64,000 nucleotides of DNA, from positions 406,001 to 470,000 of the forward strand of contig NZ_CP038440.1 of assembly GCF_004683885.1 (NCBI RefSeq), in the 5' to 3' direction. Each line of letters begins with the position of its first letter. Position 1 is the stretch's first letter. Below the pieces are notes generated by a model, which saw only the letters and a list, made by a program, of their open reading frames with translations, did no database searches and was not told the origin of the DNA. The stretch is from Brevundimonas sp. MF30-B (GTDB lineage Bacteria > Pseudomonadota > Alphaproteobacteria > Caulobacterales > Caulobacteraceae). Positions 46,228 to 54,169 of the stretch are shown here, in pieces. The position numbers were made by a program, and so were the translations under genes.

Positions 46228-46857
46228 ATGGCCAGGCAAAAGACTTCCAATACCCAGCAGACGTCAGGCCCCACGGGCCTGAAGAGCTTCAGAAACCTGA
46301 TGACCTTTCGCCTGCATATGGTGGCAAGGCTGTCTGAGCGGGTATCGGAGGACTACTATCGACAGCGGTTCGACCTGTCGCTTCCGGAGTGCCGTGTGAT
46401 CGGCATCACGGGAGGCTACGGCTCCGTCTCCTTCAAGAAGGTGGCCAGCGACACCTATCTGGAGAAGAGCTATGCGAGCCGTGTGGTCTCCGCGCTCGTG
46501 GACCGCGGCATCATTGAAAAGCTGGAGAATCCGTCGGACAGCCGATCGGTCCTGCTGAGCCTGACCCCACACGGGGTGGCGGTGCATGACCAGATGCACA
46601 AGGCCGCCATACGGCTGAACGAGTGGCTGAGCACGGACCTTCTGAACAGCCAGGTCGAACAGCTCACAGCTACGCTTCGGCATTTGGAGACGAAGCTGGA
46701 GAGCCTCAGCCATTCGCTCGAAGAGATCGAACAGGCGTCCGAGACGCCTGACGCCGCCCTGACCGGATCGCCGGCACGCCAGACCGGCGCCATCGCACTG
46801 GATCGCGACCTCGCCCAGACCCTGGCGGACGCCCTGGCCCTGCAGCTTGGCCGCTGA
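46228..46857 (+). CDS. MarR-family regulator, divergent from MFS gene
   Basis: A 209-aa winged-helix regulator. It shows LSLPECRVIGITGGYGSVSFKKVASDTYLEKSYASRVVSALVDRGIIEKLENPSDSRSVLLSLTPHG, an HTH with the MarR wing. A long C-terminal helix and a ~40-residue low-complexity extension follow. It lies between the MFS/rraA pair and the aldehyde dehydrogenase gene, both of which carry ATGT-type palindromes. It is therefore probably the local repressor of vanillin/vanillate handling. The start at 46228 is preferred to a TTG (46114) that would lie inside the operator. Confidence 0.85.
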   Translation: MARQKTSNTQQTSGPTGLKSFRNLMTFRLHMVARLSERVSEDYYRQRFDLSLPECRVIGITGGYGSVSFKKVASDTYLEKSYASRVVSALVDRGIIEKLENPSDSRSVLLSLTPHGVAVHDQMHKAAIRLNEWLSTDLLNSQVEQLTATLRHLETKLESLSHSLEEIEQASETPDAALTGSPARQTGAIALDRDLAQTLADALALQLGR

Positions 46858-46883
46858 GCCGCCGCGCCAGTCAGCAGAAAATT

Positions 46884-46901
46884 ATTGTAGCCTCACACAA
46901 C
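46884..46901. promoter_or_regulatory. Candidate operator before aldehyde dehydrogenase gene, ATTGT-N8-ACAAC
   Basis: ATTGT (46884-46888) and ACAAC (46897-46901) are separated by 8 bp, inside a broader imperfect ATTATTGT...ACAACGATAAT symmetry, 45 bp before the start codon. It has the same half-sites and spacing as the site at 46113-46130. Confidence 0.5.
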
Positions 46902-46945
46902 GATAATCATACTGCGCCCAACGAAATAGAGTTGGGAGGTCGATC

Positions 46946-48445
46946 ATGTTCGAGCACGGCGTCGAGCGGCAAGCAGACGGCGGGGACCTGCCCATCCCCG
47001 TGGAAGGCCATCTGATCGACGGGGTCCTGCGTCGCGGCCCCGAAACCTTCGAGGTCATAAATCCCGCCACGGGCCGGCCCTTTGCGCTCTGCCCGAGCGC
47101 AGGCAGGGCCGATCTGGACGATGCGGTTCGCGCCGCGCGCCGCGAAGCGGCCTCCTGGCGCGCCCTGGCCCCCGAGGAACGCCGACGCCTGATCTTTCAG
47201 TTCGCCGATAGCATGGTGGAGGCCGCCGGCGACATCGCGCCGTTGCTGACGCAGGAACACGGCAAGCCGCTGGAACAGGCGAAGTTCGAACTCACCGTGG
47301 CGGCCCATCACATGAAGCAGCTGTCGTCGATATCCATCGACGACGAGATCCTGCGCGACGACGACGCGCGCGGGCGCGTCCTGCTGCGCTACCATCCGCT
47401 GGGGGTCGTAGGCGCGATCGCGCCGTGGAATTTCCCGATCGCCCTGGCCATGCACAAGGTCGCCCAGGCCCTCTACACGGGCAACACCCTGATCCTGAAG
47501 CCATCGCCCTTCACGCCTCTGGCGACGCTGGCCGTGGCCGCGCTGGCGCGCGACATCTTCCCGGCCGGTGTGATCAACGTCATCGCCGGCGGCAATGAGT
47601 TCGGCGCCTGGATGAGCAGCCACGAGGGGATCGACAAGATCACCTTCACGGGATCGGTCGAGACCGGGAAGAAGGTGATGGCCAGCGCCTCGGCGACGCT
47701 CAAACGCATCACCCTGGAGCTGGGCGGCAATGACGCGGCTCTGGTCCTCGACGATGCGGACCTGGACGTCGTGGTGCCCGGCCTGGCGCGCAGCGCCTTC
47801 TACAACAGCGGCCAGATCTGCATGGCGACCAAGCGGGTCTATGTCGCAGACGCCCTGCATGACGCCTTCGTGGACCGTCTGACCGCAGCCCTGGATCACC
47901 ACCGTCCGGGCGACGGGATGGACCCGTCGTCCACGCTCGGCCCGCTCCAGAATGCCGCTCAGTTCGGCAAGGTTAAGGCCTATCTCGAAGACGCCCTGCG
48001 TCAGGACGGCGCCGCCCTGCGCAGCGGCGGCGACGTCGCCGAGGCGGGCGGATACTTCATCAGTCCCACCGTGATCACCGGCCTTTCCGATGAGGCCCGT
48101 CTGGTCAGGGAAGAGCAGTTCGGCCCTGTGCTTCCGGTGCTTCGCTTCGCGGACATCGACGAAGCCGTGGCGCGGATCAACGATTCCCGCTTCGGGCTGG
48201 GCGCCTCGGTCTGGGGGCGCGACCTCGACCGGGCCCTGGGCGTGGCCGAGCGGCTGAACGCGGGCACCGTCTGGGTCAATCGCCATGGGGTCAATGAATC
48301 GGAGGTGCCCTTCGGCGGCATGAAGGATTCGGGCTACGGCCGCGAACACGGTCAGCTCGGTCTGCGCTCCTACATGGAGCTCCAGGTGGTCAGCCTGCCG
48401 CCGCAGCCCCAGCCGGAACGCGCGCCGGCGCCTCCGGCGACCTGA
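46946..48445 (+). CDS. vdh: NAD(P)+-dependent aldehyde dehydrogenase, probable vanillin dehydrogenase
   Basis: A 499-aa aldehyde dehydrogenase. The NAD site has APWNFPIALAMHKVAQAL, the catalytic Glu is in LELGGNDA (about residue 257) and the Cys in NSGQICMATKR (about 291). PFGGMKDSGYGREHG is a family C-terminal motif. Oxidation of vanillin to vanillate is inferred from neighbours: FerA/FerB make vanillin and VanAB uses vanillate, and no other aldehyde dehydrogenase is in the island. A proline-rich tail (PPQPQPERAPAPP) is unusual. Confidence 0.85.
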   Translation: MFEHGVERQADGGDLPIPVEGHLIDGVLRRGPETFEVINPATGRPFALCPSAGRADLDDAVRAARREAASWRALAPEERRRLIFQFADSMVEAAGDIAPLLTQEHGKPLEQAKFELTVAAHHMKQLSSISIDDEILRDDDARGRVLLRYHPLGVVGAIAPWNFPIALAMHKVAQALYTGNTLILKPSPFTPLATLAVAALARDIFPAGVINVIAGGNEFGAWMSSHEGIDKITFTGSVETGKKVMASASATLKRITLELGGNDAALVLDDADLDVVVPGLARSAFYNSGQICMATKRVYVADALHDAFVDRLTAALDHHRPGDGMDPSSTLGPLQNAAQFGKVKAYLEDALRQDGAALRSGGDVAEAGGYFISPTVITGLSDEARLVREEQFGPVLPVLRFADIDEAVARINDSRFGLGASVWGRDLDRALGVAERLNAGTVWVNRHGVNESEVPFGGMKDSGYGREHGQLGLRSYMELQVVSLPPQPQPERAPAPPAT

Positions 48446-48451
48446 AAAGAA

Positions 48452-48479
48452 GGGCGGTCGTCCTTTCGGTCGACCGCCC
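48452..48479 (+). terminator. Rho-independent terminator after aldehyde dehydrogenase gene
   Basis: A GGGCGGTCG / CGACCGCCC stem with a 10-nt loop, extended outward by CTGAAA/TTTCAG complementarity. It lies between the aldehyde dehydrogenase gene and the convergent LigW-like gene, so it may act in both directions. Confidence 0.7.
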
Positions 48480-48505
48480 CAGTTTCAGGGAGAAACCTTC
48501 GCCCG

Positions 48506-49564
48506 TCAGAGGCGATCCGAAAGCCGGAAAAGACGGCGGGCATTGCCTTCGAAGAAGGCCGCCTTGGCGGCGTCCGCCATCGGCATGGCGTCCAGCGCCG
48601 CGACTTCTTCCACATTGTACTGGTACGGATAGTCCATCGCATACATCACGCGATCTTCGCCGATCACGTCCTGCAGGAAGCGGATGGGCGGCGCCCAGGC
48701 CACGCCGCTGTTGGTGTAGTGCAGGTTCTCGCGCATGTAGTCGCTCGGCCGACGCTCCAGCGGCTTCATGGACGAATAGCGACCTGAGGCGACGGACGCC
48801 TGGTGCATGTAGTCGATGCGGTAGAGGGTGAACGGCAGCGACTCGCCGACATGCCCGACGACAAGCTGAAGCTTGGGAAAGCGGTCGAATACGCCGGCGA
48901 TGATGAGACGCAGCACATGCATGCCCGTCTCGACGCTGAAGCCGTAGATGGCGCCGTCCAGCCCCTTGTCGAGAAGGGGGCTGATCATCGCGTTGTTGGG
49001 CGAGTTCGGATGCAGGTAAACCGGCGCGCCCATGGCCTCGGCCGCCTCGAAGATCGGCCAGAATTTCGGATCGTCGAGATACTCGCCCTGGGTGTGGGAG
49101 TTCAGGATGACCCCGTTGAGCCCCAGCTTGCCGACACCGCGCTCGATCTCCTTGGCGGCCTGGGCCGGATCCTGCGGCGCGCACGCGGCAAGACCGGCGT
49201 AGCGGTCGGGGTGACGTGAGATGGCGTCGGCCAGCCAGTCGTTGGCGTAGGTCGAAAAGGCGGTGGCTTCCGCCCTGGGCATGATCTGAACGCCTGGCGA
49301 CGTCAGGGCGAGGATGGCGACATCCACGCCCGCGGCGTCCATGTGCTGAAGCCTGCGCTCGTCGACGTCGGACAGGCAGTCGCGGATGTGGCGGCTCCGT
49401 GCGCTGTCCGAGGTGAGGTAGAAGCCCCACATGCTGCTGAAGCCGACGTCGTCCACACCGCCCTCATCGATCAGGCGCTTGTAGCGGGTCAGCATGTCGG
49501 GCGGGCAGAACGCCTCTTCAGTGGCGATCCGCTTGTAGGGTCGGGGTGTCTGGGTCTCGGCCAT
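48506..49564 (-). CDS. ligW: LigW-like 5-carboxyvanillate decarboxylase
   Basis: A 352-aa amidohydrolase of the ACMSD/gamma-resorcylate decarboxylase group. The N-terminal RIATEEAF carries the metal Glu (about residue 16) in place of HxH. Further features are SMWGFYLTSDSARSRHI, ILALTSPGVQ, NSHTQGEYLDD, the metal His185 in YLHPNSP, LDGAIYGFSVETGMHVLRLI, His238 in VGHVGESLPF, YRIDYMHQASV and the metal Asp311 in MYAMDYPYQY. These match my memory of Sphingobium LigW closely across the length. Expected product: vanillate plus CO2. GGGAGG precedes the ATG at 49564. It ends the reductase-oxygenase-ligW run. Confidence 0.85.
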   Translation of the reverse strand: MAETQTPRPYKRIATEEAFCPPDMLTRYKRLIDEGGVDDVGFSSMWGFYLTSDSARSRHIRDCLSDVDERRLQHMDAAGVDVAILALTSPGVQIMPRAEATAFSTYANDWLADAISRHPDRYAGLAACAPQDPAQAAKEIERGVGKLGLNGVILNSHTQGEYLDDPKFWPIFEAAEAMGAPVYLHPNSPNNAMISPLLDKGLDGAIYGFSVETGMHVLRLIIAGVFDRFPKLQLVVGHVGESLPFTLYRIDYMHQASVASGRYSSMKPLERRPSDYMRENLHYTNSGVAWAPPIRFLQDVIGEDRVMYAMDYPYQYNVEEVAALDAMPMADAAKAAFFEGNARRLFRLSDRL

Positions 49565-49625
49565 AGGCAAGCCTCCCGGCGCTAACGCCGCTACGAAAGA
49601 TGGCTGGGTTCAGATGGAACGGGGC

Positions 49626-50933
49626 TCAGCCGCCCCGCGTCGGAAACTGCAGCGGCGCATGCACCTGCTTCAGGTCTTCCGGCGTGACCCCCATGGCTGC
49701 GGAGTAGGCCGCGGCGATCTCCGCCGGCTGTCCCGCCTGGAAGGCGTAGCCCTGCAGATGGTGGCCGAGGATGGGGTGTTTGATCAGATCGGCCTTGCTC
49801 ATGCCCGTGGTGTAGTTGGCGCGGTTCACGATCGGCAGCTCGACGGAGATGTTCTGCTCGGGATCGCGGATGATCGCCTTGGGATCCTCGCCGCGCTTGA
49901 TCTTCTCCATGTCCTGGAAGAACTGACGCCGGATCATCACCACGCCCCGGTCGCTGCCGCTCAGATTTTCCTTGGACCGATCCGCGATTGTTCCCTGTCC
50001 CACCCAGGCGACGAAATCCTGGTTCATGACGTGGGTGGACAGCCAGCGCCCGTTCTCATCCTTGATGGGGCCGTACCACGAGGGGATGGTCTCCTGCTCG
50101 AAGGGCTCGCTCTCGTGGGGCACGCGCGAGAAGGACCAGCAGACGCTGAGGGTGTTCTCGTCGTCGATCGGCACCCGCCACTCGAAATGATCTCCCAGGA
50201 AGACGCCGTTGGGCCACAGGGTGACCCGGCCCACCTTCCAGAGGTCATGCTCCTCGTCGGTGTCCTCGCGCACGCGCTTGTAGACGAAGCCGTGCTCGAA
50301 CTCGTCGAAGCCAACCTTCAGGTGCTTCGCCGCATAGGGTCCGGTCTGGTTCTTCAGCCGGACGCTCCAGTTGGCGTGCATCCATTCGAAGTGGACGGGA
50401 TCGATCGAATTCTCCTGGCACTGGAACCAGTTGCAGGGAATGTTGGCGAAGACGATCTGCTTAAAGCCGTTGGTCCAGCCGAAGGGTTCGTAGTTGGGCA
50501 GGAGCGGCGCCGGCAGCGGCCCCATATAGGCCCACAGCAGGCCGCCCTTCTCCTGCACCGGGTAGGATTTGATCTTGATCTTCTCGCGCAGCTTCAGGTC
50601 CGGAGTGGCCACGTCGTCATAGGGCTGCTCGATGCACTGGCCGGTCTCGTCGAACAGCCAGCCATGGTAGTTGCAGCGCAGCCCGCACTGCTCGACGAAG
50701 GCGTAGGAGAGGTCGGCGCGACGGTGGGGACATTGCCGGTCGATCAGTCCGTACCGACCCCCCAGATCCTTGTAGAGCACGAGGTCCTCGCCCATCAGGC
50801 GCGCCGCCCGAACCGGCTTCTCGTCGAACTCACTGGCGGCCCCGATCGGCATCCAATATCGGCGCAATAGATCGCCCATCGCCGTGCCCGGACCCACCTG
50901 GGTCAGCAGATCGTTCTTTTCCTGGCTGAGCAT
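49626..50933 (-). CDS. Rieske oxygenase, LigXa-like (aromatic O-demethylase/dioxygenase alpha subunit)
   Basis: A 435-aa Rieske non-haem iron oxygenase. The [2Fe-2S] ligands are Cys68-x-His70 and Cys87-x2-His90. The active-site motif is NSIDPVHFEWMH with the bridging Asp178 and iron ligands His181 and His186. The N-terminus LTQVGPGTAMGDLLRRYWMP places it with the phthalate 4,5-dioxygenase/LigXa group, not with VanA. With LigW immediately downstream (61 bp), O-demethylation of 5,5'-dehydrodivanillate is the leading guess. Electrons probably come from the VanB-like reductase gene upstream. GGGAGG precedes the ATG. Confidence 0.82.
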   Translation of the reverse strand: MLSQEKNDLLTQVGPGTAMGDLLRRYWMPIGAASEFDEKPVRAARLMGEDLVLYKDLGGRYGLIDRQCPHRRADLSYAFVEQCGLRCNYHGWLFDETGQCIEQPYDDVATPDLKLREKIKIKSYPVQEKGGLLWAYMGPLPAPLLPNYEPFGWTNGFKQIVFANIPCNWFQCQENSIDPVHFEWMHANWSVRLKNQTGPYAAKHLKVGFDEFEHGFVYKRVREDTDEEHDLWKVGRVTLWPNGVFLGDHFEWRVPIDDENTLSVCWSFSRVPHESEPFEQETIPSWYGPIKDENGRWLSTHVMNQDFVAWVGQGTIADRSKENLSGSDRGVVMIRRQFFQDMEKIKRGEDPKAIIRDPEQNISVELPIVNRANYTTGMSKADLIKHPILGHHLQGYAFQAGQPAEIAAAYSAAMGVTPEDLKQVHAPLQFPTRGG

Positions 50934-50989
50934 GGCTGGAGCCTCCCTGTCTTCTATCGAGCCGACCGCCGAGGCGGGGCTGGCTATTT

Positions 50990-51007
50990 ATGGTGGAATA
51001 TAACCAT
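50990..51007. promoter_or_regulatory. Inverted repeat ATGGT-N8-ACCAT before LigXa-like gene
   Basis: ATGGT (50990-50994) and ACCAT (51003-51007) flank an AT-rich core, 57 bp before the oxygenase start. TGGT...ACCA half-sites recall FadR-subfamily GntR operators. It lies next to the 15-bp motif at 51011. Confidence 0.4.
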
Positions 51008-51010
51008 CTC

Positions 51011-51025
51011 GTTGTCTTGTTCAAC
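51011..51025. promoter_or_regulatory. Candidate operator, 15-bp RTTGTYTTKKWCAAC copy 3 (LigXa-like gene)
   Basis: GTTGTCTTGTTCAAC, within a wider CGTTG...CAACG repeat (51010-51026), 78 bp upstream of the oxygenase ATG. It shares the motif with the TonB receptor and vanA promoters. Confidence 0.55.
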
Positions 51026-51060
51026 GATTTAGGCGTGCGTTTCCGGCCGGACGGCTCCGG

Positions 51061-52017
51061 CTAGAGGTCCAGCACGAGGAGGGGCGTTCGCGCCCGGGAA
51101 CAGCAGGGAGCGAACTCGTCCATTTCGGTGCCCATCAGCACCATGTCCCTGTGGTCGGGCTCCCCTTCGATCACCCGGGTGATGCAGGTGCCGCAGATTC
51201 CCTGCTGGCACGAGACCGGGATTTCGATGCCGTGGTCGGCCAGAACCTCCACCACGGTCCGGTCGGCGGGGATTGGATAGACGGCGCCCGTGCTGTTTAC
51301 GCGGACCTCAAAGGCCTGGTCGCCGTCCACGACGATCGGAGACGCTGAGAAATACTCCCGGTGCAGCTGACCGTCGCTCCACCCCTGCGACCGGGCGCTG
51401 GCAAGCACCCAGTCGATAAAACCCTGCGGTCCACAGACATAGATGTGGACGCCAGGCTGCGGCGCTCCGAGCGCCTTGTCGGGATTGAAGCGCTGATGGT
51501 CCGGCCCGTCGTCGAAGTGGAGAATCAACCGGTCAGCGAAGTCGCCCCTGACCAGCTCATCGTGGAAGGCGGTGCGTGCAGGCGACCGGGTGCAGTAGTG
51601 AAATTCGAAATCGGCGCCCTCGGCCTGCAGATGGGCGGCCATGGACAATAGCGGGGTCACCCCTATGCCGCCCGCAATCAGGATGGAGCGACTTGCGCCG
51701 GGCGCCAGCTCGAAGTGATTTCGGGGCGGACTGATGTTCACCGCCTCCCCTTCGGCGAAGGCGTCGTGAAGCCGGACGGATCCTCCACGCGAAGCCGGAT
51801 CCCTCAGCACGGCGATGCGATAGCGCTCGGTCTCGCCCGGCCTGTTGCAGAGCGAATACTGCCGCAGCACGCCGGGTTCGACCTCCACGTCGATGTGCGC
51901 TCCGGCGCTGAAAGGCGGCAGCGCGCCTCCATCGGCCGCCACGAGTTCGAAGGTCTGGATGTCATCCGCCGCCGGCCGCTTGGCCTGGATGCGGACGGCG
52001 ATCATGGAGGGGGGCAT
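51061..52017 (-). CDS. VanB-like oxygenase reductase (FMN, NAD, [2Fe-2S])
   Basis: A 318-aa phthalate-dioxygenase-reductase-type protein: FMN domain RQYSLCNRPGE, nucleotide domain ILIAGGIGVTPLLSM and YVCGPQGF, and C-terminal ferredoxin domain SCQQGICGTCITRV with the fourth Cys in APCCSRA, ending in the classic LLVLDL. It is the second such reductase in the island. Being upstream of and co-oriented with the LigXa-like gene, it is presumably its dedicated partner, replacing the separate ferredoxin and reductase used by SYK-6 LigX (inference). The start at 52017 has GGAG 8 nt before it. Confidence 0.88.
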   Translation of the reverse strand: MPPSMIAVRIQAKRPAADDIQTFELVAADGGALPPFSAGAHIDVEVEPGVLRQYSLCNRPGETERYRIAVLRDPASRGGSVRLHDAFAEGEAVNISPPRNHFELAPGASRSILIAGGIGVTPLLSMAAHLQAEGADFEFHYCTRSPARTAFHDELVRGDFADRLILHFDDGPDHQRFNPDKALGAPQPGVHIYVCGPQGFIDWVLASARSQGWSDGQLHREYFSASPIVVDGDQAFEVRVNSTGAVYPIPADRTVVEVLADHGIEIPVSCQQGICGTCITRVIEGEPDHRDMVLMGTEMDEFAPCCSRARTPLLVLDL

Positions 52018-52119
52018 GGCGGCGTCTCCGGCGCTCAATCTGGTCGATAACAACAAAACGGGGCCGGACTTCGGGTCCGGCGCAGGATCCGGGGTCGGAC
52101 CCGCTGCCCGTCAAACCAT

Positions 52120-52138
52120 ATGATAGTTTGACTATGAT
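52120..52138. promoter_or_regulatory. Candidate GntR operator ATGATAGT-TTG-ACTATGAT
   Basis: An 8-3-8 inverted repeat with one mismatch, about 103 bp before the reductase start. The core TAGTTTGACTA fits the FadR-subfamily pattern TNGTNNNACNA. The flanking AAACCATATGA (52113-52123) is shared exactly with the region of the site at 52977-52998 (52971-52981). Confidence 0.6.
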
Positions 52139-52224
52139 GTGCGGAGTCCGCTGTCCATTTGTCAAGCGGCGGCGACAGCAACACGCAGGTGGACCGCGTA
52201 GGAGACGGCGTTCCTGTTCGGCCC

Positions 52225-52941
52225 CTACCGATTCTGTGTGACGGCGTCTCTCTGGCGCAGGAGGTGCTCGTGCATCGCCCTGCCGGCGCCCGGGGCGTCG
52301 CGCGTCTCGATGCGTTTCAGTATCTCTCCCAGCGACTGGTAGCCGGTGTCAGCACCGGCGGTTCCCGAAGGGTAGGACGACGCCCGATACAGGTTCAGCA
52401 GTGCGTGGGAGATGGCCTGCATGAGCGCGATCAGGGTACGGGCGCCCGAAGCTTCGACGATCGCCATATGGTAGTCGAGGATCAGGCCGATGGGATTGCG
52501 CCCGGCCTCTCCGGACGCGCGTATGTCCGCAAGAAGGCCTTGAAGCTTCATCAGATCCTCAGGGCTGGCGTGCATGGCGGCCAGTTCGGCGGCGCGCGCC
52601 TCAACGGCGATGCGGGCGTCGAACACCTCCTCAGCCGAGACCCCGAGGAGGATGAACTGGACCGCCAGCGCCGTTGCGAAACGTCCCGGCTCGCCGACCG
52701 CGATGCTGGCCCCGCCGCCGACGCCTGTCTTGACGCGCACGACGCCCAGCGCCTCGAGCCGGCCCAGGGCCTCGCGCACGGGCGCCCGGCTCGCCTGAAA
52801 GGTCTCCACCATCTGGGCTTCGGTCCCCAGGAAATCGCCGGGCTTCAGCTTTCCCGCGAAAAGGTCGTCCAGAACGCGGGTCACGATGCGGGACGGCATC
52901 GACACGCTGCGCCCCGCCGGGGCTGGATCCGGTTTCAACAT
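52225..52941 (-). CDS. GntR-family (FadR subfamily) transcriptional regulator
   Basis: A 238-aa regulator. The N-terminal winged HTH has LDDLFAGKLKPGDFLGTEAQMVETFQASRAPVREALGRLEALGVVRVKTGVGGG. A C-terminal all-helical FCD domain has the metal-type residues Asp/His in LILDYHMAIVEASG, AISHALL and AMHEHLL. It lies between the reductase-oxygenase-ligW operon and the divergent ring-cleavage operon, with palindromes in both control regions, so it probably represses both and responds to an aromatic or dicarboxylate. The ATG at 52941 has a GAGGAGAG Shine-Dalgarno. Confidence 0.9.
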   Translation of the reverse strand: MLKPDPAPAGRSVSMPSRIVTRVLDDLFAGKLKPGDFLGTEAQMVETFQASRAPVREALGRLEALGVVRVKTGVGGGASIAVGEPGRFATALAVQFILLGVSAEEVFDARIAVEARAAELAAMHASPEDLMKLQGLLADIRASGEAGRNPIGLILDYHMAIVEASGARTLIALMQAISHALLNLYRASSYPSGTAGADTGYQSLGEILKRIETRDAPGAGRAMHEHLLRQRDAVTQNR

Positions 52942-52976
52942 GCCAACTCTCCTCACCCTGCAGACCCTGGAAACCA

Positions 52977-52998
52977 TATGACACATTCGCGTGTCATA
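52977..52998. promoter_or_regulatory. Candidate GntR operator TATGACAC-N6-GTGTCATA
   Basis: A perfect 8-bp inverted repeat with a 6-bp ATTCGC spacer, centred in the divergent gap between the GntR gene (start 52941) and the LigJ/LigY-like gene (start 53139). Confidence 0.7.
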
Positions 52999-53138
52999 GG
53001 CGATCTCACTGCCCACATCGATCGCGCTCCAAGCCCACTCGTCATGTCGAGCAAAACCATTATGTTGCTTGCGTCTACTATTTCTCGCACCTAGGCTGCG
53101 CTGAAAGCCGCCGCAGTGCGGTGAACGGAGAAAGCGCC

Positions 53139-54146
53139 ATGATCATCGACTGCCACGGCCACGTCAGCGCCCCGGCGGAGCTCTGGGCCTATAAGGCTTC
53201 GGTCCTGTCGCATCGCGGATCGCATGGCCGCGGCGGCGTTCGCGTCAGCGACGATGATATCCGTCGGGCGGTGAACAAGGTCGAGATGGCCCCGTGCGGG
53301 CATCTCGACATGCTGGATCGCCACGGCACCGACGTTCAGCTGATCTCGCCTCGCCCGTTCCAGATGATGTCCAGCTTCGAACCCGGCCGCGTGGTCCACT
53401 GGTTCGTGGAGGAGACCAACACCATCATCCATCGGCAGACCCAGCTGTTCCCCAACAAGTTCGTCGGGGTGGGCGGCCTGCCGCAGGTCGCGGGCGAGCC
53501 GATCGAGAACACCTTCCGGGAACTTGACCGCTGCATTGGCGAGCTTGGTTTCAAGGGCGTGTTGCTGAACCCTGACCCCTACGAGAACACACGCACCGAC
53601 GGCCCCGGCCTGGGCGATCGCTATTGGTATCCGCTGTACGAAAAGCTCTGCGAGCTCGACGTGCCCGCCCATATCCACGCAACCGGTTCACGGTCCGACC
53701 GCTCACCCTACAGTCTGCACTTCATCAACGAGGAGACGATCGCGGTCTACAATCTGGTGAACTCCAGCGTGCTGGACGACTTCCCGGAGCTGAAGATCGT
53801 GGTCAGCCACGGCGGCGGCGCCATTCCGTATCAGCTGGGCCGGTTCGAAGCGGGCTCGATCCATCCCGGGGCCAAGCGACGCTTTTCCGAGGGGATGCGC
53901 AAACTCTACTATGACACGGTCCTCTACACCGAAGGCGCCTTGCGCCTGCTGATCGAAACCGTCGGCGTCGACCAGTGTCTCTTCGGGTCCGAATGCCCCG
54001 GCGTCGGATCAAAGATGCTGGACGGCCACGACCACACGATGGACCACATCGCGCCGACGATCGCCAAGTTCGATTTCCTCAGCGACGCCGACAAGAAGAA
54101 GATCTTCGAAGACAACGCGCGCCGCGTCTTCAAACTCGACATCTGA
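53139..54146 (+). CDS. LigJ/LigY-type metal-dependent amidohydrolase
   Basis: A 335-aa amidohydrolase-2 protein. The metal motif DCHGHVS puts His6 and His8 at the N-terminus. Further expected ligands are His180 (PAHIHATGS) and Glu285 (LFGSECPG), where most of the superfamily has Asp. Glu there is a feature I recall for both 4-oxalomesaconate hydratase (LigJ) and the meta-cleavage-product C-C hydrolase (LigY). LNPDPYE, DRYWYPLYEKLCELDVPA and SHGGGAIPYQLGRF also fit both. The next gene is an extradiol dioxygenase, and LigW and LigXa-like genes lie across the GntR gene. That favours LigY; the aldolases downstream would also fit LigJ. The ATG at 53139 has GGAG 8 nt upstream. Confidence 0.78.
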   Translation: MIIDCHGHVSAPAELWAYKASVLSHRGSHGRGGVRVSDDDIRRAVNKVEMAPCGHLDMLDRHGTDVQLISPRPFQMMSSFEPGRVVHWFVEETNTIIHRQTQLFPNKFVGVGGLPQVAGEPIENTFRELDRCIGELGFKGVLLNPDPYENTRTDGPGLGDRYWYPLYEKLCELDVPAHIHATGSRSDRSPYSLHFINEETIAVYNLVNSSVLDDFPELKIVVSHGGGAIPYQLGRFEAGSIHPGAKRRFSEGMRKLYYDTVLYTEGALRLLIETVGVDQCLFGSECPGVGSKMLDGHDHTMDHIAPTIAKFDFLSDADKKKIFEDNARRVFKLDI

Positions 54147-54169
54147 AGGCGGCAGAAAAGGAGGCCGCC

